Of a stretch of 48,628 bases of DNA, positions 1 through 8,120 are shown piece by piece (positions within the stretch are counted from its first letter, which is position 1; each line of letters starts with the position of its first letter). The translations under genes and the position numbers were made by a program. This DNA is from Synergistaceae bacterium (GTDB lineage: Bacteria > Synergistota > Synergistia > Synergistales > Synergistaceae), in the NCBI GenBank assembly GCA_031268885.1, contig JAIRWR010000033.1, positions 1 through 48,628 of the forward strand. Reading direction: 5' to 3'. Under the pieces are notes generated by a model. It searched no databases. It saw only the letters and a program-made list of their open reading frames with translations, and was not told the DNA's origin.

Positions 1-767
1 ATCGTAATGCGTTCAGGCAGGAAATTGACATCAAACGCAGAGTAAAAAATGATCAATATTACTATAACGATACTTGTCGCAAGTAAACGTTTTTTATCCC
101 TGCATATCCATATTACCAAACCTGTCAAAAGCGCTACCAGAACCGCTCGTGATAGCGTCAAGAATATAAATATAGATGAAATTATGCAAAATAAAATGTG
201 ATAAGCCTTCAAAAACCGTCTCACATAGTAACATGACAAAAAATTCAAATAAAAACATAACATCATCATGTAAGCCATAATGTTAGGGTGACGTACCATA
301 TCCCCTCGAAAAGAAAATGCCAAACGTCCAACTATTCCATTGCTAAAACTCGGCAAGAAACAAATCAACACGACTAAAAATGCATTCATTCCTCCCGCAA
401 AATCTTGAAAAAAACGTCCATCGGGATTTCCTTCCCGGAAACATCTGAATAACACATATATAAAAGACCCGCGTAAAATAATCCCTAGAATGTCGGTTAT
501 TCCCGTTGTCCGATATATGCGATGAAAAGGCATATAGCCTAAACGTGATATTTCAAAAAGGTTTGTCAGTGATAAATGAGTTAAAAAAAATAAAGAAATC
601 ACTGCCAATAGCAATAAACGGCGATCTATTTGAAATGGAGGATGATATAGCATATATACCATTAAAAATATGCCTATACAAGAATACGCTATTTGATCCG
701 GCAAAAACCAAACAAAACCTAACCCCCATCCCAGAATAGAATAAAGATAAGCTTTTTTACTTGTCAT
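1..767 (-). CDS. O-antigen polymerase/ligase-like membrane protein (3' end outside window)
   Basis: The minus strand is open from an ATG at 767 to the left edge, giving 255 codons without a stop, so the C-terminus is missing. The product is very hydrophobic, with many predicted membrane segments from the first residues (SILGWGLGFVWFLP) onward. A basic/polar loop contains RHPNIMAYMMM and is followed by LTLSRAVLVALL. The combination of a multi-spanning protein with an Asn/Arg-containing loop and an 'SRA' segment resembles Wzy polymerases and WaaL ligases, which polymerise or attach O-antigen at the periplasmic face of the inner membrane. The start codon overlaps the end of the upstream glycosyltransferase by 11 bp, implying translational coupling in one polysaccharide operon. 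The sequence is AT-rich. Wzy and WaaL cannot be told apart from this fragment. Confidence 0.7.
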   Translation of the reverse strand, partial: MTSKKAYLYSILGWGLGFVWFLPDQIAYSCIGIFLMVYMLYHPPFQIDRRLLLLAVISLFFLTHLSLTNLFEISRLGYMPFHRIYRTTGITDILGIILRGSFIYVLFRCFREGNPDGRFFQDFAGGMNAFLVVLICFLPSFSNGIVGRLAFSFRGDMVRHPNIMAYMMMLCFYLNFLSCYYVRRFLKAYHILFCIISSIFIFLTLSRAVLVALLTGLVIWICRDKKRLLATSIVIVILIIFYSAFDVNFLPERIT

Positions 768-1893
768 TACTGGTTTTTTTGTTGGTAAAAAGATCATAAT
801 ACATATCGAATGCGCGATCAACTGAAAAGAAATCACCACGTTTTTTTAATTCTTCGGAAAGCATTGGATGCAGCAAAGCGTCTTTCATCGCTTCAGCCAT
901 TCTCTGGATGTCATCCACTGGAACAAGGCGGCCCCATTTACCATTTTCCAATATTTCGCTCGGCCCCCAATGGCAATCTGTGGCAACGACATTGACACCG
1001 CACGCCAATGCTTCCACTAAAACGTTTCCTAGTCCCTCATACCTGGAAGAAAGCACAAATAGATTTGCTTTGGAGAGATAAGCATACGGGTTCTCAACAA
1101 AACCGGCAAGGTCTACTTCTTTTTCTAAAGATAATTCTCCTATCAATTTTTCTAATGACGTCCTTTCCGGCCCTTCTCCCAGCATGATTAAAAATACGTC
1201 TATCGATAAATTTTTTCTTAAATAAGCGAATGCCTTTATTAAACTGTCGTAGCCTTTTGCGTAAGCTAGTCTTCCCAGGCTGACAATAACTGGTTTTCTA
1301 CAAGATCTTACCCATAAATGTTCTACCGGAGCATTCATCTTCGAGTCCAGGTCTCGCGGTATAATCGGGTTGTAAATAACTTTTATTTTAGACATAGGGC
1401 GTATCTTCCCTTTGACTAGATCGTTGGCCAAACCTTGAGAGACACATACGCAATACTCCGCTTGTGAAAAAGCGAAAGGAGTAAAAACGGGTTTTACTAG
1501 ACGTTTTAGCCAGTTGTCATCTGCGCGTATCATGACGTTATGTCGAGAAATTATCAAACGAAACCGCAATTTATACCAAAATTTAATCCAAGCGCATAGA
1601 TCGGATATTCCTTCACCCAAAGAATGCACGACATCACATCCGCCAGTTTTCAAGTACTTCACCAGAGGACTCGACGGGATCCAAACAACAGGCGAAAACC
1701 AACTTGGGGTATATGAAAATCCCAAATCTACAATATTGACGCTAGAAGAAATATTTTCCTTAAAAATTCCATGTGCTCTAAAGACCACTAAATCAATATC
1801 TATTCCTCTATCAGAAAGAGCGTTGGCCATTTCCGCAAACAGCCGGCCTAAGCCTCCATATTGAAAATTGTAGTATATCAAAGCCAATTTCAT
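757..1893 (-). CDS. Glycosyltransferase family 4 (GT-B fold)
   Basis: This 378-residue protein is of normal GT4 length. The N-terminal domain opens with a glycine-rich loop (QYGGLGRLFAEMANALS, about 11-27). The C-terminal nucleotide-sugar domain has SLGRLAYAKG (205-214) and the E-x7-E type signature in RYEGLGNVLVEALACG (284-299). The family transfers a sugar from an NDP-sugar with retention of configuration, usually at the cytoplasmic membrane during surface-glycan assembly. Donor and acceptor cannot be predicted. The ATG at 1893 has a GGAGG ribosome site 9 bases upstream, which lies inside a decayed transposase fragment. It sits between a radical SAM fusion gene and a Wzy/WaaL-like gene, all on the same strand, which supports a role in O-antigen or capsule synthesis. 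Confidence 0.9.
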   Translation of the reverse strand: MKLALIYYNFQYGGLGRLFAEMANALSDRGIDIDLVVFRAHGIFKENISSSVNIVDLGFSYTPSWFSPVVWIPSSPLVKYLKTGGCDVVHSLGEGISDLCAWIKFWYKLRFRLIISRHNVMIRADDNWLKRLVKPVFTPFAFSQAEYCVCVSQGLANDLVKGKIRPMSKIKVIYNPIIPRDLDSKMNAPVEHLWVRSCRKPVIVSLGRLAYAKGYDSLIKAFAYLRKNLSIDVFLIMLGEGPERTSLEKLIGELSLEKEVDLAGFVENPYAYLSKANLFVLSSRYEGLGNVLVEALACGVNVVATDCHWGPSEILENGKWGRLVPVDDIQRMAEAMKDALLHPMLSEELKKRGDFFSVDRAFDMYYDLFTNKKTSNDK

Positions 1894-1899
1894 AAATCT

Positions 1900-2037
1900 T
1901 TACCTCCGCCTCTGCGACGATCTGGGTATCAGTTGACTAACCAATCTACTAGAAATTGTGATCAAATTTTTGTGTTTGGTCCCACGTTCGCGCTTACCAT
2001 CGTATTCTTCTCCGCCGATATAGGTCTCGTCGACCAT
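1900..2037 (-). pseudogene. Remnant of IS1595-family (ISXO2-like) transposase
   Basis: Read leftward from 2037, this 45-codon fragment begins MVDETYIGGEEYDGKRERG and continues TKHKNLITIS. The VDETYIGG plus basic-tract pattern is the opening of the DDE domain in IS1595-family transposases. A stop lies two codons upstream (2041-2043) and the frame ends at 1900-1902, so only about 30 residues of recognisable transposase survive. No terminal repeats are visible. It fills the gap between the radical SAM fusion and the glycosyltransferase, and its last codons now carry the ribosome site of that glycosyltransferase. The family call rests on a short motif. Confidence 0.55.
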
Positions 2038-2046
2038 GCGTTATAA

Positions 2047-3732
2047 TCAAGTACGACAGCTAGTACATGGCCATTCTTTCTGCCCAGCTTTTAATGAATT
2101 CTTGGTAAATTTAGACATAAATTCATTTGTGTGCAAATAAAAGATAGATTCTTCCAAAACATTGCCTATACGATAATTTTCATGCGCCATAAATCCATGA
2201 TAAAAATCACAACACGGGTAAACCGATCCATCGTAGGAGACGTAAAAATCAGTAAGAGGTCTGGTACACGATTGTTCCCTAATATATTTACCAATAGAAA
2301 CAGTATTCACGCTCGATGCCCTCGTTGTGCCTATCTGTAAATAATCGAGGCTGAAAAATTTTATAGACAATTTTTTGTATTTAAGCATAGCTTGAAAAAA
2401 ATAACGTTTAGTAGTCAATATTATTCTTTTCTCTTCCAAACCTAATCTCTTTAAAAATACATCAAAATATCTTTTTGTTTCTGTTACATCCCATTTTTGC
2501 GGTTCATTTAAATGCAATGAAATAATTAAGTAACTTAATCCTTTTGCCTCTAACCTTTCAAGTAAATCACTAGTAAGAAAATCACCATTTGTTGAAAGAT
2601 AAAGTTTTGACTCAGGCAATCGTTCTTTTATAGTGACGATCATCGATAAAAGGTGTGCACTATCTTCTAATGGCTCGTTTATCCAATTCAAGCAAACTCT
2701 TCTCTTAAATCGAATTGAGCACAATTGGTCGAGTACTATATTCAACACATTATTGGACATATTAAGTTTTGGGCGTTGCATTACTGACTGCGGACAATAT
2801 ACGCATCGCCTATTGCAACTTGCGGATGACTCCAAATAAACAGTGTTAATAAAAAAACGAAATCTTTGTTTATTGGACAGAAGATGTAAAGAAATAAGAT
2901 ATAACGAGCCAAGTGCCTTACATTTCAATAAATGATAAGGTTTTTTCAATTTTAACTTTAGTGTACCCCACAATTTATCTTTTATCCGTTTCATTGCTCT
3001 TAAAAGAGCAGATCCTAAAGCGAGAAAAAGACGACGCAATCTGAAACATATGGTTTGCACGCTTCCCAAATACAGGTAACATTCAGGATGCACTACATCG
3101 AAAATATGAGACCTGCCTTGCTGTATTTGTTCTTTCAAAAGTGGATGTGAATCGATCACTGTTTCTTTAATATAGAACATGATATTTTGTTTGTATATAA
3201 AAGAAACATCTTTTAAATTCCAAATTGACCAACGTATGCAATCAATGGGGACGTAACCCACACGTCTAAAGCGCTCAATCCAATATGAAGGCCATTGTTC
3301 GTTTACATGATGATCTCCTCCTTGAGTGGGTATCGCGGCGGAAAATAATATAACGTCGCTGAAATTAGTGATATTATCTATGTAAATTTCCACACAGGAA
3401 GGATCGATATGTTCAGCTACTTCTAATGAAATAGCCAAATCAAATTTTTGTTGGATATCGGTAATAGGTTGAGAAATATCTTTGGGCATAAAATGTTCAC
3501 GTGGAATAACTAATTGTGCTGGATTTAGATAAGCGCCATCTATACCCAATATATTATCAATGCCTTTTTCATAATATACCTTCAGCCACTCGCCGACTCC
3601 GCACCCAATATCGACTACACTATTGACTGTAACAAAATTATTCACTATATTTAAAACTAAAACCGCGCTTTTTGCGGAAGTTTCCTGTTCTCCCTGAAAA
3701 AATTTTTCTCCATAAACCGGGTGCTTTTTCAT
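2047..3732 (-). CDS. Fusion: SAM-dependent methyltransferase + radical SAM/SPASM-like protein
   Basis: This 561-residue protein has two enzyme halves. Residues about 35-215 are a class I methyltransferase, with VVDIGCGVGEW (39-49) as the SAM-binding loop and SLEVAEHID (102-110) as the acidic/His motif seen in methyltransferase domains 11/23 that act on sugars or lipids. After a basic linker (about 230-290), a radical SAM domain starts with a CxxxCxxC cluster at C306, C310 and C313. A cysteine-rich C-terminal segment (SCTRPL, YPCCDF, PCTSC) resembles a SPASM/twitch auxiliary-cluster domain, with the typical 'GNVLEES' stretch. Radical SAM/SPASM proteins modify peptides or small molecules; in polysaccharide loci their substrates are usually unknown. 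A GAGGAG ribosome site precedes the ATG at 3732. The C-terminus looks complete despite the adjacent transposase relic. Confidence 0.85.
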   Translation of the reverse strand: MKKHPVYGEKFFQGEQETSAKSAVLVLNIVNNFVTVNSVVDIGCGVGEWLKVYYEKGIDNILGIDGAYLNPAQLVIPREHFMPKDISQPITDIQQKFDLAISLEVAEHIDPSCVEIYIDNITNFSDVILFSAAIPTQGGDHHVNEQWPSYWIERFRRVGYVPIDCIRWSIWNLKDVSFIYKQNIMFYIKETVIDSHPLLKEQIQQGRSHIFDVVHPECYLYLGSVQTICFRLRRLFLALGSALLRAMKRIKDKLWGTLKLKLKKPYHLLKCKALGSLYLISLHLLSNKQRFRFFINTVYLESSASCNRRCVYCPQSVMQRPKLNMSNNVLNIVLDQLCSIRFKRRVCLNWINEPLEDSAHLLSMIVTIKERLPESKLYLSTNGDFLTSDLLERLEAKGLSYLIISLHLNEPQKWDVTETKRYFDVFLKRLGLEEKRIILTTKRYFFQAMLKYKKLSIKFFSLDYLQIGTTRASSVNTVSIGKYIREQSCTRPLTDFYVSYDGSVYPCCDFYHGFMAHENYRIGNVLEESIFYLHTNEFMSKFTKNSLKAGQKEWPCTSCRT

Positions 3733-3789
3733 TATATCTTCTTTTTCTCCTCTTCTTCGTCTGGAAAATTATTTCTCGCGTTCCATCAC

Positions 3790-4761
3790 TCAACGCCACT
3801 TCCAATCCCAGAGTAAATATAGATTCCACATCGATTTATACACCGGCATCCCCAAACCGAGCAGTAAAACAGCCAATCGATGTTTTTTATTAAAACAAGC
3901 GTCCGACAAGATCACCCTCCTATGCTTCAAGATTTCTTGTTTTAGAACATCTATTTTTATTTTGAATTGATTAGAGAATATCGCCTTATTTAAAACTGTA
4001 AAATACTGATCGATATAATACCTCAGAGCGATTTTTTCTAAATCAGGATAATTAAGGGAGATAAAGTCAAATAATTTTTTAACTCTATCTAAGACAAGGA
4101 AATGTTTCTCTTGAAGTGTAAAACGAAGACTGCCTTCCTTTCTTTGAAAATAATAATAGCCTTTTTCTTCTCCAAAGACAATGACATCAGCGCTTTCGAT
4201 CAACTCGTGGCTAATTGCCATATCTTCGGCTAATTCGCCGATAGGGTAGCGTATTTTCTCGAATAAGTTCCTTTTATAAAGGCAGGCCCAAGCTCCTACA
4301 TTTATTAAACGTAGCAGAAAATGTCTATATATCTCTTGTTTAGAGTAAATACCTTCTTTTAGGCCAGGGTCTATATTCCTTATCCTGCCGTTCTCATAAA
4401 TAATTATAGATCGTGTGATCACTAAGTCAGCATTATATTTTTTTGCCAAACACAATAAATGATGCATAAAATCTTGTCGTGTAAAATCATCGGCATCGAC
4501 AAACATAATATATTTGCCTTTTGCCTGTTCGATCCCGTCGTTTCGCGCTCCAGACAGATCTCCTTTTGGCCTGTGCAATACTTTGATTCTTTTGTCTTTA
4601 GCCGCGTATTCGTCACAAATCTCACTGGAACGGTCTGGTCCTTCATCCGCAACTAGGATTAATTCAAAATTCTCATAGGTCTGGGTCAAAATACTTTCAA
4701 TGCATTTAGGCAAATATTTCTCCACGTTATAAACTGGAACGATGACGCTAATCGTACACAT
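3790..4761 (-). CDS. Glycosyltransferase family 2
   Basis: This is a 323-residue protein. The N-terminus ISVIVPVYNVEKYL (4-17) is the classic nucleotide-binding start of GT2 enzymes, followed by GARNDGIEQAKGKY (71-84) and the metal-binding DxD as VDADD (88-92). The rest is a variable acceptor-binding region with a hydrophobic, basic C-terminus that probably associates with the membrane. GT2 enzymes are inverting transferases that add sugars to lipid-linked glycans on the cytoplasmic side. The ATG at 4761 has a strong AAGGAG ribosome site. Its neighbours are wecC upstream and the radical SAM fusion downstream, all leftward. A plausible acceptor is an undecaprenyl-linked O-unit, but the sugar specificity cannot be read from the sequence. 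Confidence 0.92.
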   Translation of the reverse strand: MCTISVIVPVYNVEKYLPKCIESILTQTYENFELILVADEGPDRSSEICDEYAAKDKRIKVLHRPKGDLSGARNDGIEQAKGKYIMFVDADDFTRQDFMHHLLCLAKKYNADLVITRSIIIYENGRIRNIDPGLKEGIYSKQEIYRHFLLRLINVGAWACLYKRNLFEKIRYPIGELAEDMAISHELIESADVIVFGEEKGYYYFQRKEGSLRFTLQEKHFLVLDRVKKLFDFISLNYPDLEKIALRYYIDQYFTVLNKAIFSNQFKIKIDVLKQEILKHRRVILSDACFNKKHRLAVLLLGLGMPVYKSMWNLYLLWDWKWR

Positions 4762-4783
4762 GGCCCTTCTCCTTCAGCTTATT

Positions 4784-6004
4784 TTAAAGAGAATAATGTC
4801 TTAAAGCAGACGCTATGTTGTGTGTATCGAGCAAAATTTTGTTTTCCAGTTTAAACAGGTTTTCAATAACCTCTTTGTGTCCAACCATAATCACTACCAT
4901 ATCCACATCTCCAAGAAATACATCCAAGTTGTGATACTGGTTCTTCACCATATCTTGTTTTATCAAAGGATCATATACTTTTACCCCATGCGCTAAGTGC
5001 CGTTCCATACATTCAAGTAACTGCAGAGTCGGACTCTCGCGAACATCATCGACATCAGCTTTGTACGTTAAGCCATACAACCCAACGCGAGAAATATCTT
5101 CCATCTTTTCGGCTTTCATGATTGTCGCAATGCGTTCCAACACATACTCCGGCATTGAATCGTTAACTTTGCGGGCGGCGAATACAAGATTTGCCAGTTT
5201 GAAATAATCCCCCACAAGAAACCAGGGATCGACAGCAATACAATGCCCTCCAACGCCCGGGCCGGGAAAAAGAATATTGACGCGCGGGTGCTTGTTCGCG
5301 ATGCTGATGACATCGTACACATTTATATTGTCGTTGCGGCATATTTTTGCCAATTCGTTCGCGAACGCGATGTTAACGTCGCGAAATGTGTTCTCTGCCA
5401 CCTTTGTCATTTCAGCGGTACGTATATTCGTCAACGTGATTTCGCTTTCACAGAAAGAACGGTACAAATCAGCGACGGACTTCGCGATTGCTGGGTTATC
5501 CGCCCCGATTGTGCGAGGATTATGCTTGAGTTCTTGGATCATATTGCCTGGAATGACGCGCTCCGGGGCATGCGCCAAGTGAATATCCTCTCCAACGGTG
5601 AAACCTTTCATATCAAGTATTGAGCGGGCTAATTTTTCAATGGAACCCGGCGATACCGTCGATTCGATAATGAGAATAGCTCCTTTGGGACAAAAAGCCG
5701 ATATATATTCGATAGCCGCGGCGATAATAGACAGATTGATCTTTTTGCTCTTGGAATCGCACGGTGTGGGAACAGCGATGATGTACGTATTCGCGCGGAC
5801 ATATTCCGATGTAAATTGAATCCCCTTAGAGACGGCACTTGTAAACAGCTCCTTCAACCCTGGTTCATTGAAAAAAATACGCCCAGCGTTGAGTTCGGAA
5901 ATTCGATTGACATCGCAGTCTGTCCCAACCACTTCCACTCCATGCGCTGCCAACATAAGCGCGGTAGGAAGACCGATGTATCCCAACCCGATAACATTAA
6001 CCAT
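4784..6004 (-). CDS. wecC: UDP-N-acetyl-D-mannosamine dehydrogenase
   Basis: The 406-residue product belongs to the UDP-glucose/GDP-mannose dehydrogenase family and is of normal length. It shows the Rossmann start VNVIGLGYIGLP (2-13), the ESTVSPG loop (114-120), EMTKVAENTFRD (198-209) with the catalytic lysine, and the catalytic cysteine in GPGVGGHCIAVDP (C255). The NVIGLGYIGLP start and GHCIAVDP box fit the WecC branch, which oxidises UDP-ManNAc to UDP-ManNAcA with two NAD+ in the cytoplasm, better than the Ugd branch. A WecB epimerase would be expected upstream in the pathway but is not in this window. The ATG at 6004 is preceded by AGGAGG. It probably supplies an acidic sugar to the local glycosyltransferases. 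Substrate assignment within the family is tentative. Confidence 0.88.
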   Translation of the reverse strand: MVNVIGLGYIGLPTALMLAAHGVEVVGTDCDVNRISELNAGRIFFNEPGLKELFTSAVSKGIQFTSEYVRANTYIIAVPTPCDSKSKKINLSIIAAAIEYISAFCPKGAILIIESTVSPGSIEKLARSILDMKGFTVGEDIHLAHAPERVIPGNMIQELKHNPRTIGADNPAIAKSVADLYRSFCESEITLTNIRTAEMTKVAENTFRDVNIAFANELAKICRNDNINVYDVISIANKHPRVNILFPGPGVGGHCIAVDPWFLVGDYFKLANLVFAARKVNDSMPEYVLERIATIMKAEKMEDISRVGLYGLTYKADVDDVRESPTLQLLECMERHLAHGVKVYDPLIKQDMVKNQYHNLDVFLGDVDMVVIMVGHKEVIENLFKLENKILLDTHNIASALRHYSL

Positions 6005-6136
6005 TTTAGCAGCCTCCTAAAATCCTTTGCGCGCACCGTTATTAAACAACGTCGAACATATTTCCCCTAAACGTTCAAACCTCAGGGACCAGAGGGAAGT
6101 TGAACTGTCACCATTGTCACAACCCGATCTTACGCA

Positions 6137-7378
6137 TCACCGGCTCACATCAGTCCCAACACAAATTTTTATTTCCCGTAAATAATCTTCCGCCCGTTCT
6201 TTGCGAGAGTAGTATTTCAATGCCGCTTTGCGTCCGTTACGCCCCATGTTCCATAATTTATCGTGCCAGTCGGATTGGGAGAAAAAAACACGCAGATCTT
6301 TCAGGTCTTCCTCCACGCTTTTCGTAAGGACAATGCCAGCTCCGCACCTCCGAAGAATCTCCGCGGCTTCCCCTTCGGGGCCAATGTAGAGCACCGCTAT
6401 CCCGCGCCCCATCGTTTGGAACAATTTAGATGGGATCGTACAGCTAAACTCCTTCGCTTTTCGCAAAACAACCACGGACAGAAACGTATCGGAGTAATAA
6501 GTCTCCAGCTCTTCCTGCTCCATTCCATGCAGAATTTCGACAAAAACCTTTTCAGCGCACACTCGCCGCACGTCAATCGCTTGAGCGCCATCTCCAATAA
6601 TCAGGTATTTGAAATCGAGAACGTATTGGCGGATGACCTCGGCGTATTGCAGTGTGCCCGCAACGTTTTGAGATATTCCAAGCGTGCCGAAATAAGACAG
6701 AACCAAGCGCGAGGCGTTGATTTCCCGAATTCCGCGATCTTCAACGTCCACACCGTTAACGATGACTCTTATCCTGTCGGAGGCTACGCCGCATTCTCGC
6801 GTCAATATCTCTTTAAAACCTTGAGTCACACAAACGATCATCTTCGCCCTGCCGCACAGAAAAATTTCCAGCCGCTTCATCAGGCGAACACCCAAACTAT
6901 TCTCGCGTTTTCCCACGGCGACAAGTTGCAGGTAGGTGATGTCGCGTAATTCCATGATAAAGGGAATATGACGCCTGCACGCGAAGAGATAGCCCAAGAG
7001 CGCGGCGAAAATTGGCCCGCTCGTGCCCAAGACTACATCGAATCCTCTGCCGATTTCGCGTCCTTTCACATAGATATTCCAGCAACCGTACATAAAAAAG
7101 CTAAGCATGTTCAATATTCGCCCGAAGAAGCTGGTGTTGGGTTTGGCCATTATTTTATTGCGAAGTACGCGAACATCACCCATCCTCTCTTCCTCAAAGA
7201 GCTTGGCGTTATATCCATCAAAAATTTTCCCCAACGGATAATTGGGGTATCCCGTAAAAACTGTGACTTCAATGCCCTCCTGTATCCAGGCTTTTGCGTT
7301 TTCATAACACCGAAAAGCCGCTGCCGTGCGTTCGGGAGGAAAATGCTGGCTAAAATAAATTAACTTTATGCAAAACAC
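6137..7378 (-). CDS. Glycosyltransferase family 4, WbuB-like
   Basis: This is a 413-residue GT-B enzyme. The N-terminus KLIYFSQHFPPERTAAAFR (5-23), with GYPNYPLGK soon after, is typical of the WbuB/L-fucosamine-type group of GT4 enzymes. The C-terminal domain contains LSYFGTLGISQN and a PSKLFQTMGRG segment that corresponds to the usual donor-binding helix. The start is GTG at 7378 with only a weak purine-rich ribosome site (AAAGAAAGAG); no better start is visible. It lies between hddC and wecC on the leftward strand. The hairpin-like sequence in the 132-base gap after it (arms GTTCAA at 6073 and TTGAAC at 6100) has no T-run and is not called a terminator. It likely adds an N-acetylated amino sugar to a surface glycan. 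Confidence 0.88.
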   Translation of the reverse strand: MFCIKLIYFSQHFPPERTAAAFRCYENAKAWIQEGIEVTVFTGYPNYPLGKIFDGYNAKLFEEERMGDVRVLRNKIMAKPNTSFFGRILNMLSFFMYGCWNIYVKGREIGRGFDVVLGTSGPIFAALLGYLFACRRHIPFIMELRDITYLQLVAVGKRENSLGVRLMKRLEIFLCGRAKMIVCVTQGFKEILTRECGVASDRIRVIVNGVDVEDRGIREINASRLVLSYFGTLGISQNVAGTLQYAEVIRQYVLDFKYLIIGDGAQAIDVRRVCAEKVFVEILHGMEQEELETYYSDTFLSVVVLRKAKEFSCTIPSKLFQTMGRGIAVLYIGPEGEAAEILRRCGAGIVLTKSVEEDLKDLRVFFSQSDWHDKLWNMGRNGRKAALKYYSRKERAEDYLREIKICVGTDVSR

Positions 7379-7403
7379 TCTCTTTCTTTAAAAAATTTAT
7401 GAT

Positions 7404-8120
7404 TTATCGCTCCAGAAATGATGTCAAAGTTCTAATTCCTTCGAATGATCCCACCTCGTAAAAACGTTCTCCAACCTCAAATGCCGCTAAACATCTTTTT
7501 GCCGCAAGTTCGGAATAAAGATCCGCTAAATCGAACGCGTCTTCCTTTTTAGCAAATAAACTAGCCGAAAGACAACTCAGTCCATAATCGATATAACGCA
7601 TCCGAGGGGTGCGCTCCTTTTTGCTGTAACATTCGATAATCCCATACGCGCTGGATTTTTCCCCTGGAACAAACACGACATTGCTTGCGCCTCCATGATT
7701 TTCGTTCCGGTAAACCGTCATCAAGGCTGTTTTTCCAGAATCCTTATACGCCCGTTCCACCGACTCATAATCAATAGGAAGGTAGCTGTCTCCATACAAC
7801 ACAAAGAACTCTTCGCCTAAAAAAGGCAACGCCGCCTTCACCGCTCCGCCAGTTCCAGCGGGAATCTCGCCGTCGTAAGAATATCGGACATTCAGCCCCC
7901 ACCTCTTTCCGTCGCCTACATACGCTTCGATTCGCTCACCCAGAAAACCGACGCAGAGTACAACGTCTTCAATGCCTTTTGTACGCAAAAGACAGAGTTG
8001 CCAATCGATAAAAGGACGGCCCCCGATGTCAACCAACGACTTCGGAATCTTCTCTGTCAAAGGGCGGAGACGCGTCGCCAACCCTCCAGCCAAAACAGCA
8101 ACAGGCAACGTCAATGTCAC
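7404..8120 (-). CDS. hddC: D-glycero-alpha-D-manno-heptose-1-phosphate guanylyltransferase-type nucleotidyltransferase
   Basis: The 238-residue protein is a sugar-1-phosphate nucleotidyltransferase. It has the signature LAGGLATRLRPLTEKIPKSL (10-29), then GRPFIDWQL and the metal-binding YGDSYLP loop. The length and the context (hddA immediately upstream, gmhA and gmhB in the same operon) match HddC, which makes GDP-D-glycero-alpha-D-manno-heptose from GTP and heptose-1-phosphate. The start is GTG at 8120, overlapping the stop of hddA in a GTGA arrangement, so translation is coupled. A UTP- or ADP-forming homologue is possible, since the base specificity cannot be read directly, but the kinase partner is of the GDP branch. 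It acts in the cytoplasm. Confidence 0.87.
   Translation of the reverse strand: MTLTLPVAVLAGGLATRLRPLTEKIPKSLVDIGGRPFIDWQLCLLRTKGIEDVVLCVGFLGERIEAYVGDGKRWGLNVRYSYDGEIPAGTGGAVKAALPFLGEEFFVLYGDSYLPIDYESVERAYKDSGKTALMTVYRNENHGGASNVVFVPGEKSSAYGIIECYSKKERTPRMRYIDYGLSCLSASLFAKKEDAFDLADLYSELAAKRCLAAFEVGERFYEVGSFEGIRTLTSFLER

Noticed and set aside
506-739. 77-residue rightward frame at the left end
   Set aside because: It lies antisense to the Wzy/WaaL-like gene, whose minus-strand frame is longer and has clear membrane segments.
6073-6105. Terminator between wecC and the WbuB-like gene
   Set aside because: The arms GTTCAA/TTGAAC pair only briefly, and no T-run follows on either strand.
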